The notes under the pieces were generated by a model that made no database searches, had not been told where the DNA came from, and was given only the letters and a program-made list of their open reading frames with translations. The translations under genes and the position numbers were made by a program. A stretch of DNA of 64,000 nucleotides from Nemertoderma westbladi. Taxonomy: Eukaryota > Xenacoelomorpha > Nemertodermatida > Nemertodermatidae. Below, in pieces: positions 1 to 11,871 of the stretch; positions within the stretch are counted from its first letter, which is position 1; every line of letters begins with the position of its first letter. The stretch covers positions 1-64,000 of the forward strand of contig JAUCBJ010006468.1 of NCBI GenBank assembly GCA_032718475.1, written 5' to 3'.

Positions 1-1715
1 CGGCCCCTTCCTAGTTTAATTCCTAGTTTATTGAAACGCGCACGTTATTCTTCTGCTGAAGTACAACCATCGACGTCCTTTCATTCACTAGCAGAGATTG
101 AACCCACAGATAATCCACAGTGTCTTTACCAAGACACCGTTGCCGTGTTTGTTACAAAAATGACAAAAAACGGAAACTAACTCGTTATTATTGCACGGAT
201 TGTCCGACGAAACCGTCTTTATGCAATGGTTGTGCATGTGCAGCCACTTGACACAAGGAGTTTGTTAATTAGTTACGAAATTATACTGTTCATTCGTAAT
301 GATTTGTATATATATAATATATACATATATGCAGTTATATAATAATAGTAATTTATATTATATAATAATGATACTATACCGATGCATGGTAATAATAAAA
401 AGTATTATATTTACATTTTAATAATATTTGCATGAAAATTACATATACATATATAATATATATATAAATATATATATGCATTGGCCGATAAGGGCCAGTG
501 CGAATATATAACTTTTGAGCATACCCAACAAACTTGCTTAGAAGTAAATGAAATACTAATATGATCCACTAGGGGGCTCTAATTAACAAGTTTATGAGGT
601 ATGGCCCTTCCAGAACTTTTTTCCTTCTAAAATATATTTTGAAATAGCAATAAATACCACGATGTTCCAGGCAGTGGTGGAATAAAATAATTGACAAATT
701 GGCCCTAATTATAGAGTTTTCCTTAAAAAAATATAATATAGGTAGAATATAGACGCCAAAACAAGGAAAAGTGGCGAGAAACAGAAGTGCAAAAATGCAG
801 AATCTGATAATTTCATATGTTTCTACTCAACGAATTTTCCTGAAATAAATTTAACTGCAATAATTATTGATTCATGAATAATTATTATAACTTTTGTTGG
901 GCACAGCTTAGTAAAGTCGAGAATGACGTCCAGGTGGGATCGAAGTGGTGACCTCCGGTTTGGCGCTCTTACCATTCCGCTAGCGGCTCAGGCAAAAGTT
1001 AGACCTTGAAATACTACCTAATATACCTAGCTCCCATCTGTCCAACCATAACTGCAGCCACTATATTCAATTCTTTGTTATTATGTACTTCGCCGTCTCT
1101 TGTACTTCTCTAAGCTGTGCCAAACGAAAGGTTTAATAATTTGCACAAATACAACATACACATGAATAATTATGGAAACTTGATTCATTTAGCGGCCACA
1201 GTTTAACAAAACATAGTTGGAAACCGAAAAAACAAGGAAATATACTTTAGGATTACAATGTTGCATGCTATTTAAGGTATGTATGGTATGGTATATATCT
1301 ATGCTATGGCATGCTATCGTCCGGCCCTTAGTCTTAGAGCATGCTACAGATTATGTTTGGTTTGCTGATATAAGATGTATGCTATGCATGCTATGATAAC
1401 TAACTGTAGATGTTATGTTAGGTATGTATCCTAACATTTCACGACTACTAGAAGCGATATTCTAGCGACAGGAATATAATCCATTAGCAATTAGTATTGA
1501 AAACTATTCCCGAATACAAATTCAGTATGTGCTACATTATTATAGCCATTATTTATGTGCCTCTATAAATTTCATTATTATTCTATATCTATAATATTGT
1601 TATGTTCTATATTTGTCATTGTCTCGACCAGCAGAATTATTATATAGTTATGCATTATGGTATGTTATGTTATGTATGTATGCTATGGTATTATACTATG
1701 CTATCATTATGGTAT
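1..1715. other. AT-rich intergenic sequence
   Basis: No convincing gene is visible. The stretch is AT-rich with many short TATA/ATAT runs. From about 1260 onward it contains scattered variants of 'gctatg/ggtatg' that look like degenerate precursors of the pentamer array that follows. The one recognisable item is a tRNA-like fragment, listed separately. Confidence 0.6.
930..993 (-). repeat. tRNA-like SINE fragment
   Basis: On the minus strand a box-A-like stretch (TAGCGGAATGG, then TAAGAGCG) is followed about 30 bases later by a box-B-like stretch (CTTCGATCCC), the spacing of a tRNA gene's internal pol III promoter. The flanks do not form a clean acceptor stem, so a tRNA-derived SINE or pseudo-tRNA is more likely than a working tRNA gene. 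Confidence 0.4.
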
Positions 1716-3677
1716 GATACGATATGATATGATATGATATGATATGATATGATATGATATGATATGATATGATATGATATGATATGATATGATATGATAT
1801 GATATGATATGATATGATATGATATGATATGATATGATATGATATGATATGATATGATATGATATGATATGATATGATATGATATGATATGATATGATAT
1901 GATATGATATGATATGATATGATATGATATGATATGATATGATATGATATGATATGATATGATATGATATGATATGATATGATATGATATGATATGATAT
2001 GATATGATATGATATGATATGATATGATATGATATGATATGATATGATATGATATGATATGATATGATATGATATGATATGATATGATATGATATGATAT
2101 GATATGATATGATATGATATGATATGATATGATATGATATGATATGATATGATATGATATGATATGATATGATATGATATGATATGATATGATATGATAT
2201 GATATGATATGATATGATATGATATGATATGATATGATATGATATGATATGATATGATATGATATGATATGATATGATATGATATGATATGATATGATAT
2301 GATATGATATGATATGATATGATATGATATGATATGATATGATATGATATGATATGATATGATATGATATGATATGATATGATATGATATGATATGATAT
2401 GATATGATATGATATGATATGATATGATATGATATGATATGATATGATATGATATGATATGATATGATATGATATGATATGATATGATATGATATGATAT
2501 GATATGATATGATATGATATGATATGATATGATATGATATGATATGATATGATATGATATGATATGATATGATATGATATGATATGATATGATATGATAT
2601 GATATGATATGATATGATATGATATGATATGATATGATATGATATGATATGATATGATATGATATGATATGATATGATATGATATGATATGATATGATAT
2701 GATATGATATGATATGATATGATATGATATGATATGATATGATATGATATGATATGATATGATATGATATGATATGATATGATATGATATGATATGATAT
2801 GATATGATATGATATGATATGATATGATATGATATGATATGATATGATATGATATGATATGATATGATATGATATGATATGATATGATATGATATGATAT
2901 GATATGATATGATATGATATGATATGATATGATATGATATGATATGATATGATATGATATGATATGATATGATATGATATGATATGATATGATATGATAT
3001 GATATGATATGATATGATATGATATGATATGATATGATATGATATGATATGATATGATATGATATGATATGATATGATATGATATGATATGATATGATAT
3101 GATATGATATGATATGATATGATATGATATGATATGATATGATATGATATGATATGATATGATATGATATGATATGATATGATATGATATGATATGATAT
3201 GATATGATATGATATGATATGATATGATATGATATGATATGATATGATATGATATGATATGATATGATATGATATGATATGATATGATATGATATGATAT
3301 GATATGATATGATATGATATGATATGATATGATATGATATGATATGATATGATATGATATGATATGATATGATATGATATGATATGATATGATATGATAT
3401 GATATGATATGATATGATATGATATGATATGATATGATATGATATGATATGATATGATATGATATGATATGATATGATATGATATGATATGATATGATAT
3501 GATATGATATGATATGATATGATATGATATGATATGATATGATGATATGATATGATATGATATGATATGATATGATATGATATGATATGATATGATATGA
3601 TATGATATGATATGATATGATATGATATGATATGATATGATATGATATGATATGATATGATATGATATGATATGATA
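1716..3677. repeat. (GATAT)n pentanucleotide array, about 390 copies
   Basis: Almost 2 kb of perfect GATAT repeats is interrupted by one phase shift near 3541, where one unit is shortened to GAT. Long open frames on the minus strand simply translate the pentamer (S-Y-H-I-I repeats) and are not genes. The homogeneity suggests recent slippage expansion or strong gene conversion. Confidence 0.97.
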
Positions 3678-3689
3678 TTGAAGGACCCA

Positions 3690-4330
3690 GACCATTTAAA
3701 TGGCCCTTAGGAACAGTGTCTACTGAGGGCCATTTTACATTTAAGTGGCTCCAATAAGACATTGTCTTGAATGGGCCTCTTTAACTTTTTACCCTTTTTA
3801 CACCTTTAACCCTATTCATACTGGAAATAATAATAAAAATTAACTCTTATTATTGTGCTTAAATTCACATTTTTAGGTTTTCTGGGGCGCTGATTATATA
3901 AGGGAAATATTCCAATTTCTTGGGAAGTTTTTTTATTAAAATTTTGTTATTAGTTTTGTATTAATTTTGCACACACCTCCGAAAAATACAATTTGAAATG
4001 TCTAAAGCCGTTTTTATTTATTCCAATGAATTCAGAACCAACGTAAAACACATGTAATGCGAGAAACAAGATGTAGAAATCAATCCATCTAGGGCCATTT
4101 TACATTTAAGTGGCTCAAATGAGACATTGTCTTAAATGGGCCACTTCCTTATAAATGACCTTTACGAACATTGTCTACTGAGGGCCATTTTACATTTAAG
4201 TGGCTCAAATTTTTTGATTTGAATAAAACGCAAGTGTTTACTTCTGTTTGAAGTGAACACTTCATAATACACAAGTATGATCAAAAGGTTAATTTTAAAG
4301 CAAAATTCGCATATAAATTTGAAATCTGTG
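3690..4330. repeat. short repeat cluster around AGGGCCATTTTACATTTAAG
   Basis: A 20-base core, AGGGCCATTTTACATTTAAG, followed by TGGCTC, occurs three times (about 3725, 4091 and 4173). The first two copies are followed by GACATTGTCTTRAATGGGCC, which forms an imperfect inverted repeat with the preceding AAGTGGC. The 5' side of the first and third copies also shares ACANTGTCTACTG. This looks like decayed copies of a small non-autonomous element. No ORF of interest is present. Confidence 0.55.
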
Positions 4331-4714
4331 GGGTGTACATTTTCCACTTAACTCATGTCACGGTTGGGGAATTGGGTTGAAATTTTATGAACGTGGTCAG
4401 TAGGACGTAGGCAGGGACTCTATCACACTACAGGCGTCACTTTTCATATGGAAAGCATACAGCGTTATTTTAGTTGGCTGTCTTGGGTTTCTTAAATTAA
4501 AGCAGTAATTTAACCCTAACCCTAACTGCGTTTATTAAATTCATATAAACCACCTGGCTTTGCATATTGAACGTGCGATTGGAAATAAGTTCGTGCTACC
4601 CTTCCGTGGGTGGTAGATGTCGCGGTTATGTATTGGTGGGTGGGAAGGGGGGGGGGGGGATTAAAAGGGGTGAACACGTACTGTCCCCCTTTCTTTATTT
4701 GATTGGTGGTGTGG
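4331..4714. other. no recognised feature
   Basis: Nothing gene-like is visible. A short AACCCTAACCCTAAC run near 4510 and a poly-G run near 4650 are present but too short to interpret. Confidence 0.5.
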
Positions 4715-5116
4715 GTAAATTTCTCAAATACTGATTTTGTGATACAGTCGCTCAATTTTAATTTGTATCTCATAACTGGGCCTCGTGCTGCGCGAAGGCC
4801 CCACGAACGTGTTTTTACCGTAATCAATTTAATTAATAATTAACTAATTAACTGCTATTATCTTAGCTTCTTGAAGGCCACACGAAAATTCAACTTGGAA
4901 AATTTCTAAACTTTTGCCAAACAACATGTGTACCAAGTTTGGATAGATTTCATCGAAGATTGGCCGCATTATTAACGTTTAAATTTGAACACTGCAAAAA
5001 AAGCGACAGAACGACAGAACGACAGAACGACAGGTTGATTAATGGTACCACTACGCTAAGGCTCACTCACTTCGTGGCTCGCCCCACACATTTGTGAGGA
5101 CTTCGCGCACCACGAG
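4715..5116 (-). repeat. dispersed repeat R, copy 1 (left part)
   Basis: This stretch is a copy of a repeat also found at 6515-6622 plus 26058-26480 and, more diverged, at 28203-28440. It ends in the TSD of a solo LTR (5112-5116) and resumes at 5898. Its segment 4870-4995, read on the minus strand, runs without interruption through the point where element alpha entered the other copy, so it serves as an internal empty-site reference. Short GACAGAAC tandem repeats lie at 5007-5032. The class of R is unknown. Confidence 0.65.
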
Positions 5117-5897
<781 letters not shown>

Positions 5898-5902
5898 ACG
5901 AG

Positions 5903-6514
5903 GCTCAGTTATGTTTATATGAATATATTAAACGCAGTACTCGCCTTCATTATAAGCCTCGGTGTGCTCGTCCTGTTTTGTATTTAAATATATTCCCTGA
6001 ACGCAGGCTGACGATCTTTATATCTACCGATGCGTTCAATAGGCAAAGCCAGTGTTCGCGCTTTTAGACCTTTAACAGTTTAACCTGTTAATTGATGTAT
6101 CTTATATTATTTCGCTACCCTGCACTAAAATCTAACTATTGATAAAAGATAGTCTTGCATGGCGTATGACCCACCGTGTGTGGGAGAATGGGTTCTATCG
6201 GCATAAAAAGTAGGTTACTTTATATTATTCGATTGATTTCTACTATTTACACCATGGTGTGGGGTATCTTAGGCCAATTTCAAAATTTAAGATGCTAATA
6301 ATTTCTGTACTACGTTGGTTGTGTTTGAGATCAATATCTTAAAGTTGGGTCTGTATTAGATCTACATATCTGTCAACAGGGGAGACTACACGGTTTACCG
6401 AATCCGATATATTGCAGAACAACATGATGGCCTAAGTGAAAATGTCAAGTGGGGTAACTTATGCCACTTGTGGTTTTGCTTCCATATATTTACTGTGTCA
6501 GAGTGGCTTAAGTT
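5903..6514. other. R repeat continuation and diverged fragment of the beta LTR
   Basis: The first bases continue repeat R beyond the solo LTR. Positions 6052-6255 are a diverged third copy of the first ~200 bp of the beta LTR (compare 7053-7260 and 20367-20570), starting TGTTCGCGCTTTTAGACC. No coding sequence is seen in the rest. Confidence 0.55.
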
Positions 6515-6622
6515 GTGGGGCGAGCGACAAAAGTAAGCGAGATTAGCATACGAGTACCACTAACTCAATCGGTGTGTCTGTTGTTCTGTTATCTTTTGTG
6601 TTCAATTTTAAACGTTAATAAC
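6515..6622 (+). repeat. dispersed repeat R, copy 2 (left part)
   Basis: This is the reverse complement of 4975-5090. It is interrupted at 6622 by element alpha and resumes at 26058. The last five bases (6618-6622, ATAAC) are the TSD of alpha. Confidence 0.7.
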
Positions 6623-7052
6623 TGTAAGCGGATTCAATTCCACTTCATTACCCACCAGAAAATGGGACTAGTGGTATTTTAGCAATATGTCTGGGATGCG
6701 AGATTACCAATATCAATCTCGTATCATAACCAACATTGGGGGGGGGGGGGGGGGGCGACACAAGCCCCAAAGCCACAGAGAAAGGTTAGAGGTCAAACCA
6801 CCTCGGAGGGAACACAGCTAGTAGAGGCTAGCAGCGGAGGGGAAACACTCCCAGAGAGTGCCAAGGTGACAAGTAGTATATTAGCCAATAGAGGGGAGGG
6901 AAGCACATGATAGGGAACAGGGAAGCATCCATTGGGTAAAAGGCCAAAGTAGAGTAAGAGGTGAAGCAATATTCAATGTATTAATCATATATTATCTCAG
7001 ATTGTTGGATTGGTGTTTCAGTTGTGTTATTCAGTTTAGTTCGGGCAGACCG
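6623..7052 (+). mobile_element. alpha 5' LTR (LTR B), first part
   Basis: This matches LTR C (25408 onward) base for base over long stretches, including the poly-G run near 6737. It stops at GACCG (7048-7052), which is duplicated at 21484-21488 on the other side of beta. The remainder of LTR B continues at 21489. Confidence 0.9.
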
Positions 7053-8157
7053 TGTTCGTGCTTTTAGACCTTTAGCAGTTTAACCTGCCAATTTAAATGT
7101 CTTTTTAATTATGAATCGACTTTAGCCCTTACCAATTACCTGGTGTACTGAAGTTACATCCACTGAGGCCAGTCCGTGCACGGCATATGACCCACGGTGT
7201 GGGAGACTGGATTCGGGTTCCCTAGGAAGTTAATGCGATGTAGGCTACTTTGTATTATTCGATTGATCGCTACTATATAATCTCTGACAACTATATTTAC
7301 TTTCGGGGAAATATTAACAGTTCCTTTAGGACGTGGCACTTTAAGTATAAAACAGAGTTATGACTTACACTAATCACAACTAGATGGCCACGGAGTTTCG
7401 TAAATAGCGCATTCTTTAGGAGATGCTTTATTAACCTTCATACGACTTCACACTACTTCACACTAATTTACACTAATTCACACTAATTTGCCGACAGTCA
7501 CTGATTTTGATCATATATAAGGAGGATTGCAACTGACACACGTAGGGATTATGAAATAGCATTTAATTCACACAAAACCACTATAATTTGAGTCACAGTT
7601 TCTACAGGTAGACCCTTCCTCCGCTTACCTCAGTAATCAAGAAAATTGAGGGGTTTACGATTATTAATCGGTATTCTCCAAATATAACATCCATCAATAT
7701 AAACAGCAATTAACACAATATAAAACAGCATTAAATGGTGCGGTGAACAGTCAGTATGTGTTCATGAAGTTCAGTATGATAAGTCAAATGACAAGTTTAT
7801 GACCAGTATAGTATGAATTGTTAATAGATTTACGTTCTTATAACTAAGGCAATCAGATGTTCTTCGGCCAAAGTCTGAAACGACCGTACTCAGTACAGCA
7901 TTCTGAGAGGAATCTAATTCTCAGAAAAAACGATAACTAATGCGCATGCGCCAGTTTACACACGTATGTCTCTACTGGCATAACTGAGAAGATTGCTCTA
8001 ACAAAGGAATCTCCATGTACACAAAGAATCAGCTGACAGATTTCGTCATCTTGGTTCTAATTTCTGTCCGACGCGTAGTTGAACAATTTTAGAGCTATTT
8101 TAGAGTATTCCGCGCATTGCGTAAAAATGACTTGTTATGTCCGCAAAAGCTTTTACA
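7053..8157 (-). mobile_element. beta 3' LTR
   Basis: This is a close match of 20367-21483 with small indels. On the minus strand it begins TGTAAAAGCTTTTGC and ends GCACGAACA. The short ORF inside it (7154-7339) also appears in the other LTR and is probably not a gene. Confidence 0.9.
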
Positions 8158-8388
8158 CCGATCCCAGAAAATGGGATTTAAGTCTATAAAATATAAAAAA
8201 TCGCAGTTTCTAAAATATAAAAATACTCTAAACTATCAGTCCTTCTTTCGCGAATGGCGTTTACGAAGTTTTTTGAGACTAGTAAGAGTCCGTTTCTCTT
8301 TGGGGCGAGCCACTTTACTAGGAGGGCTATAACTCCTGGGGGAAGGGTGCAATACGATTGCATCAGAAGGTTTTGGATTATGGTCAGT

Positions 8389-8616
8389 TTATCCGCCAGT
8401 CGAGGTACCCGGTTGGTCGATGTCGACATCGGGGGAATAAGAGCGAACAACCTTTAGAGCTCGTTTCAGGACGGCAGCTCTTACTGGTCCTTGATGGGTC
8501 GTTTGCACAGCAGCGGTAGGTTGACCGTGTGTATTGAGAAATTTCCTCGGTTTGATTGTACTCTCTAATTCACGTTCTCTGGCTTTATATTCATATGGTC
8601 GTCTATGAACTTCTTG
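8389..8616 (-). pseudogene. C-terminal remnant of a beta accessory ORF
   Basis: An open stretch of 76 codons with charged, gene-like composition (for example EYKARERELESTIKPRK, ending PGTSTGG) lies between the beta 3' LTR and the solo LTR D. It probably belonged to the accessory coding region at 9278-10380, now split by LTR D. The intervening bases contain stops. A similar Glu/Arg-rich tail follows ORF Y in element gamma (near 34800), which hints at a shared end, but the match is weak. Confidence 0.4.
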
Positions 8617-8702
8617 TTACTCAGGATGTGAGTTTATGAACAAGTCAACTTATTCTTTATTCTTTGAACAATACATATAAATTCCAATGGACTAATCGAG
8701 TT

Positions 8703-9282
8703 TGTGACGGGATCGGTCGACCCCGATTTATCCGGTTTGGTTGTTTGCTTACGTGTCCCCGCCGTGTGTAAAAGGAGTTATTGTAGTTCTCCCGATGTTG
8801 TTAATAATATATGTCGGTACGTATATGATAATATGAGATAACTGAGTTAGCACAATTGATGATGGTAATAGGCCTAAGTATACAGCAGTACTGATGGATG
8901 ATGGTGGCGACGCCGTTAACAAAGTCACCGCTCTGCCCTGACTGCACTGAGATAACTGAAGTGAATGAATAGCACGACTGGTAATATATTGCACGGTTGG
9001 CCATGTTGCTCTACTCAGTCGATGCTTCCCCCCTATTGGCTAATGACTCACTTCTCACCCTCCTATTTCCCTGGGTGTGTTTCCCCCTGCTGCTGTTACT
9101 CTCTCTCTCTCAGGGGTGTAACCCCTGACCCCTATTGTGCGTGTGTTCTCTGGGGCCTATTGTCCCCATTTACTGGGGTGACACGAGGTTGATTGGTAAT
9201 CAACCTCGTGCTCCCAATATTGCTTAAGGCGCTCTTTCCCACTTTATGGGGGTTTGGTGAGGCGGAATTGAATCCGCTCACA
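8703..9282 (-). mobile_element. solo LTR of family alpha (LTR D), inside beta
   Basis: On the minus strand it starts TGTGAGCGGATTCAATTCC and ends GATCCCGTCACA like LTR C, and it is flanked by GAGTT (8698-8702 and 9283-9287). It is more diverged from LTR C than A and B are. It lies inside the 3' coding region of beta, while beta lies inside an alpha LTR, so the two families have inserted into each other. The stop codon of the upstream ORF (9278-9280) falls within this LTR. Confidence 0.85.
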
Positions 9283-9799
9283 GAGTTTTAATAAATCCAT
9301 CGAGATTATATGGATGTATTATGTCCTTTTCTATTCTTGAAACATTATAAGGTTTTCTTAATGAGTTTACTTTAACCAATTGATCTAAATGTTTTTGTAG
9401 TTGTTTGAGTTCAACCAAATCAAGGGGATTTATTAATGGTAGAAACTTTAAACTGTGTGTAGGATCTTCTGGTTTCACCATATAATATTGAGTTAAATGG
9501 ACATAATAGGGGTGATCTTTGATCCTGTAAAATGAGTTCGGTAAAGGTCTAGCGCATAGGTTAACTTCGTGTACCATTCGATGAACAAGATCCGCTCGAT
9601 TGTCCGGAGGTTCAACGAGTATACCGTCGACACGAGCAGCCTCGATTGGCGGACGTTGTAACATAGGAGCGTCAGCGATAAGGTCTCTAGATCTTAAGTT
9701 GATATCAAACGGTTGAGGTTGTGCTGTCACGAAAAGTTTATCTCCGAAATGGGGAACCATCGAAGGATGAATGATAGTTTTGGAATGGAGATCAGTCAT
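9278..9799 (-). CDS. beta accessory ORF 2 (unknown function), cut by LTR D
   Basis: This is an open frame of 173 codons with no recognised domain. It is rich in Leu, Pro and basic residues and has a helical, coiled-coil-like stretch near residues 125-145 (L-V-E-L-K-Q-L-Q-K-H-L-D-Q-L). Its ATG (9797-9799) overlaps the TGA of the upstream ORF as ATGA, an arrangement that permits termination-reinitiation. Its own stop is supplied by the inserted solo LTR D, so the true product was longer and probably continued towards 8616. It sits between pol and the 3' LTR, the usual place of an env gene, but no signal peptide or membrane segment is visible. Confidence 0.5.
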   Translation of the reverse strand: MTDLHSKTIIHPSMVPHFGDKLFVTAQPQPFDINLRSRDLIADAPMLQRPPIEAARVDGILVEPPDNRADLVHRMVHEVNLCARPLPNSFYRIKDHPYYVHLTQYYMVKPEDPTHSLKFLPLINPLDLVELKQLQKHLDQLVKVNSLRKPYNVSRIEKDIIHPYNLDGFIKTL

Positions 9800-10380
9800 A
9801 AGTATTTGAGCTTCCGGTGGGGTAAAGCTGCTTCTTCTCTCTCATCCATTTCGATATGCTTCTCCTCGAGCTGATTCTCCTCCGCTTGTCGTTGAAAGCG
9901 TTCGTCTAAGAACTCTTGTAGAGAGTATGTACATCCAAGTTCGATATCTTCCTCAAGATTCTTGATTTCTCGAACGAACTGGGGTAAAGCTAATTCTTTT
10001 ACCGCTTGGACTTGTTGTTGCAATTTACGTTTGTCTAAACAATCGTATATTCCCTTTCCAATCTTTTGCCGAATAGCGTCTAGCGCGTTTCGTATAACGC
10101 TTTCCTCCACCTCGGTGACAGGTTGTATCGGAGTTAAACCAGGATGATTATACGGGTTGAACGGCGATATTAGATGTCCGCGTCCCATTCTGGCTAGGTA
10201 GGATGGGCGAATGTCTAGAGAGCCCACAACCGGAGTGCCGCCGACTAATTGTTCGGGTAACACTAGGTCTTTGAACAATGAGTACAACTCAGGAGGATCG
10301 GTCACACTATTAGGATCAAGAGTCTGAGGTCGCACCAGGGAATGAGGAGGACTGACCGAGTATTCCGGAACTCTGATCAT
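9796..10380 (-). CDS. beta accessory ORF 1b (unknown function)
   Basis: This is an open frame of 194 codons starting eight bases after the stop of the ORF at 10389-10781. It opens with a proline-rich region and continues with a charged helical half (residues ~100-190, many Glu/Lys/Gln) that could form a coiled coil. A weak resemblance to the end of delta ORF X suggests that 10389-10781 and this ORF were one reading frame split by a frameshift, but I cannot prove it. It ends in an ATGA overlap with the next ORF. No known family is recognised. Confidence 0.5.
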   Translation of the reverse strand: MIRVPEYSVSPPHSLVRPQTLDPNSVTDPPELYSLFKDLVLPEQLVGGTPVVGSLDIRPSYLARMGRGHLISPFNPYNHPGLTPIQPVTEVEESVIRNALDAIRQKIGKGIYDCLDKRKLQQQVQAVKELALPQFVREIKNLEEDIELGCTYSLQEFLDERFQRQAEENQLEEKHIEMDEREEAALPHRKLKYL

Positions 10381-10388
10381 AGGTTTAC

Positions 10389-10781
10389 TTAAGGATCGTT
10401 TGAGTTGAGCGAGCGTAGTGGTACGTCGAACAAGTATCGCTCAAAACTCCCATAAGTATGGCGAGTAAAACTGTGTTTAGCGCAACGTCTCCGCGGATGT
10501 TTATGTCTTTCCGTTTGTTGATTAGGTCTAGGGCATTCATCGCAGTAATACCAAAGACGCGCATCTTGTAAGGGAAACGTTGGTGATCTTTCTCCAGTTT
10601 TACAATATTCCTCCATCTGTTCGAAGCTATCCGGTACAACAGGTAGCGGTCGATCGGCGGTAAGATACATCCTAGTAAAATAGACTCGTTTGAGTTCTAT
10701 CATAGGGTTATGATGTATACCTTGAGGATATCGAGTTTCTAGATTTTGTTGACTAGCTACATTGAGATAAGTTTCTCTCAA
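10389..10781 (-). CDS. beta ORF X, central part with zinc motif
   Basis: The 130-codon frame is clearly related to delta ORF X (59055-60041). Both share the pattern Y-x4-YLT-x3-PLP (here residues ~34-47) followed by a putative zinc site. Here that site is C80, C83, C100 and H103; in delta it is C149, C152, C176 and H178/H179. The function is unknown. Its position 3' of pol in two different BEL/Pao elements shows it is an inherited accessory gene, not a chance ORF. A stop separates it from its probable N-terminal part at 10807-11229. Confidence 0.6.
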   Translation of the reverse strand: MRETYLNVASQQNLETRYPQGIHHNPMIELKRVYFTRMYLTADRPLPVVPDSFEQMEEYCKTGERSPTFPLQDARLWYYCDECPRPNQQTERHKHPRRRCAKHSFTRHTYGSFERYLFDVPLRSLNSNDP

Positions 10782-10806
10782 GAATTCTAAATATTCGTTG
10801 AAGTCA

Positions 10807-11229
10807 CTACTCGTTCACTATTCTTTGAAGTTTATCCGGTTCTTCAACATCTTCTCTTTCGAGTCGGTTTCGAATAGAATTTTCATGTTCAATTCTCAGT
10901 TTATCATTCCAACTTCGCTGGGTATGATATTTAAATAGAATCATTTCCCTTTTGGTGTCTACATCGTCCGTATCGTGTAAATCAATACGATGACCAGTAG
11001 TTAAGAAGTCCATATACGTACCATTACGATGCGTATAGCGAGTGGTGAATTTTCTATAATCCAATTCACGCTTGAGCTGTTCCTTTGACATTGGCGGTTC
11101 GATATAACGGCCATCGTCTTCCGTCGTGTGTTGACTAGCGTCGCTGCTTATCAAACTATCCACAAATGCTTGCAGTGGTAGGGTATATCGCTCCCTGATA
11201 CCAAGATCATCTTCTATCAACTCAGTCAT
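10807..11229 (-). CDS. beta ORF X, N-terminal part
   Basis: This 140-codon frame starts at an ATG shortly after the degenerate integrase region. It is strongly charged, with many Arg, Glu and Asp residues. It ends 26 bases before the next ORF, in the position expected for the N-terminal half of ORF X; delta ORF X has a similarly charged N-terminal ~90 residues. It has no recognised domain and no membrane segment or signal peptide. Confidence 0.5.
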   Translation of the reverse strand: MTELIEDDLGIRERYTLPLQAFVDSLISSDASQHTTEDDGRYIEPPMSKEQLKRELDYRKFTTRYTHRNGTYMDFLTTGHRIDLHDTDDVDTKREMILFKYHTQRSWNDKLRIEHENSIRNRLEREDVEEPDKLQRIVNE

Positions 11230-11666
11230 AGCTGCTATATGAGTTTATCGATATTATAATTAATAATAATAAGGCTAGCGGGCGTCGCTGCTTTCCCCTC
11301 TATGCCCCCGGACAGCCCTGAGATCCTCAGCGCTGATGTACTGTCGTCGCTGTGCCCCTCGCCAACGTAGTAGCCACACAACAACAACAATAACCAGCGC
11401 GAGTCACTCCACTGTCCGTCCCAAGGGCTTGAATATACTGGACGTACTTTCTACAGATGCAGGGTAACTTTCACAACTGCGACTCGCTACTGTAAACACA
11501 CTTTAGTAGCAAAATTCACCTATAAATACACAAATTCCACATTCCTGCCACAATTTGTACAAATTAGTGTCAAAGGACAATGTAGCATTGGTTAATCTCC
11601 CTCCGACACGTATTAACCCATCTATCATTGTGCTAGAGAAACAATCCCTTAAGCGCATCTGTGGAT
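11230..11666 (-). pseudogene. truncated integrase remnant and non-coding sequence of beta
   Basis: Around 11560-11666 the minus strand encodes a short integrase N-terminal signature of BEL elements (M-I-D-G-L-I-R-V-G-G-R-L). The frame then leaves the family pattern, and the H2C2 zinc finger and DDE catalytic core are missing. The rest (11230-11530) is non-coding. Beta therefore lost most of its integrase. Confidence 0.6.
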
Positions 11667-11871
11667 TTCTTAACAACAGGAAATACTTATCGGAATCCTC
11701 GTAACATTGCAGGAGTCTCAGTATCTGCTTGTTGGTATCATCATGTTCTTGGTAACTGATCTTCTCAGTCAGAAACTTATCAGACAGCCGATAAGTGGGA
11801 AGGTCTTTTGTAGCATGGACCCTTTCAGCTACTACTGAAGTGGCATCATATGCGATCTTCGCCCTGGAATA
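11667..11871. repeat. 205-bp target duplication, left copy
   Basis: This matches 13354-13558 with only a few mismatches. It is a stretch of beta pol present on both sides of the LINE insertion, so it is best read as an unusually long target-site duplication. Confidence 0.85.

Noticed and set aside
1696-3762. Long open frames of S-Y-H-I-I repeats
   Set aside because: They are only the translation of the GATAT pentamer; two frames are open at once.
4505-4525. Telomere repeat (AACCCTAACCCTAAC)
   Set aside because: Only about two and a half units; no array.
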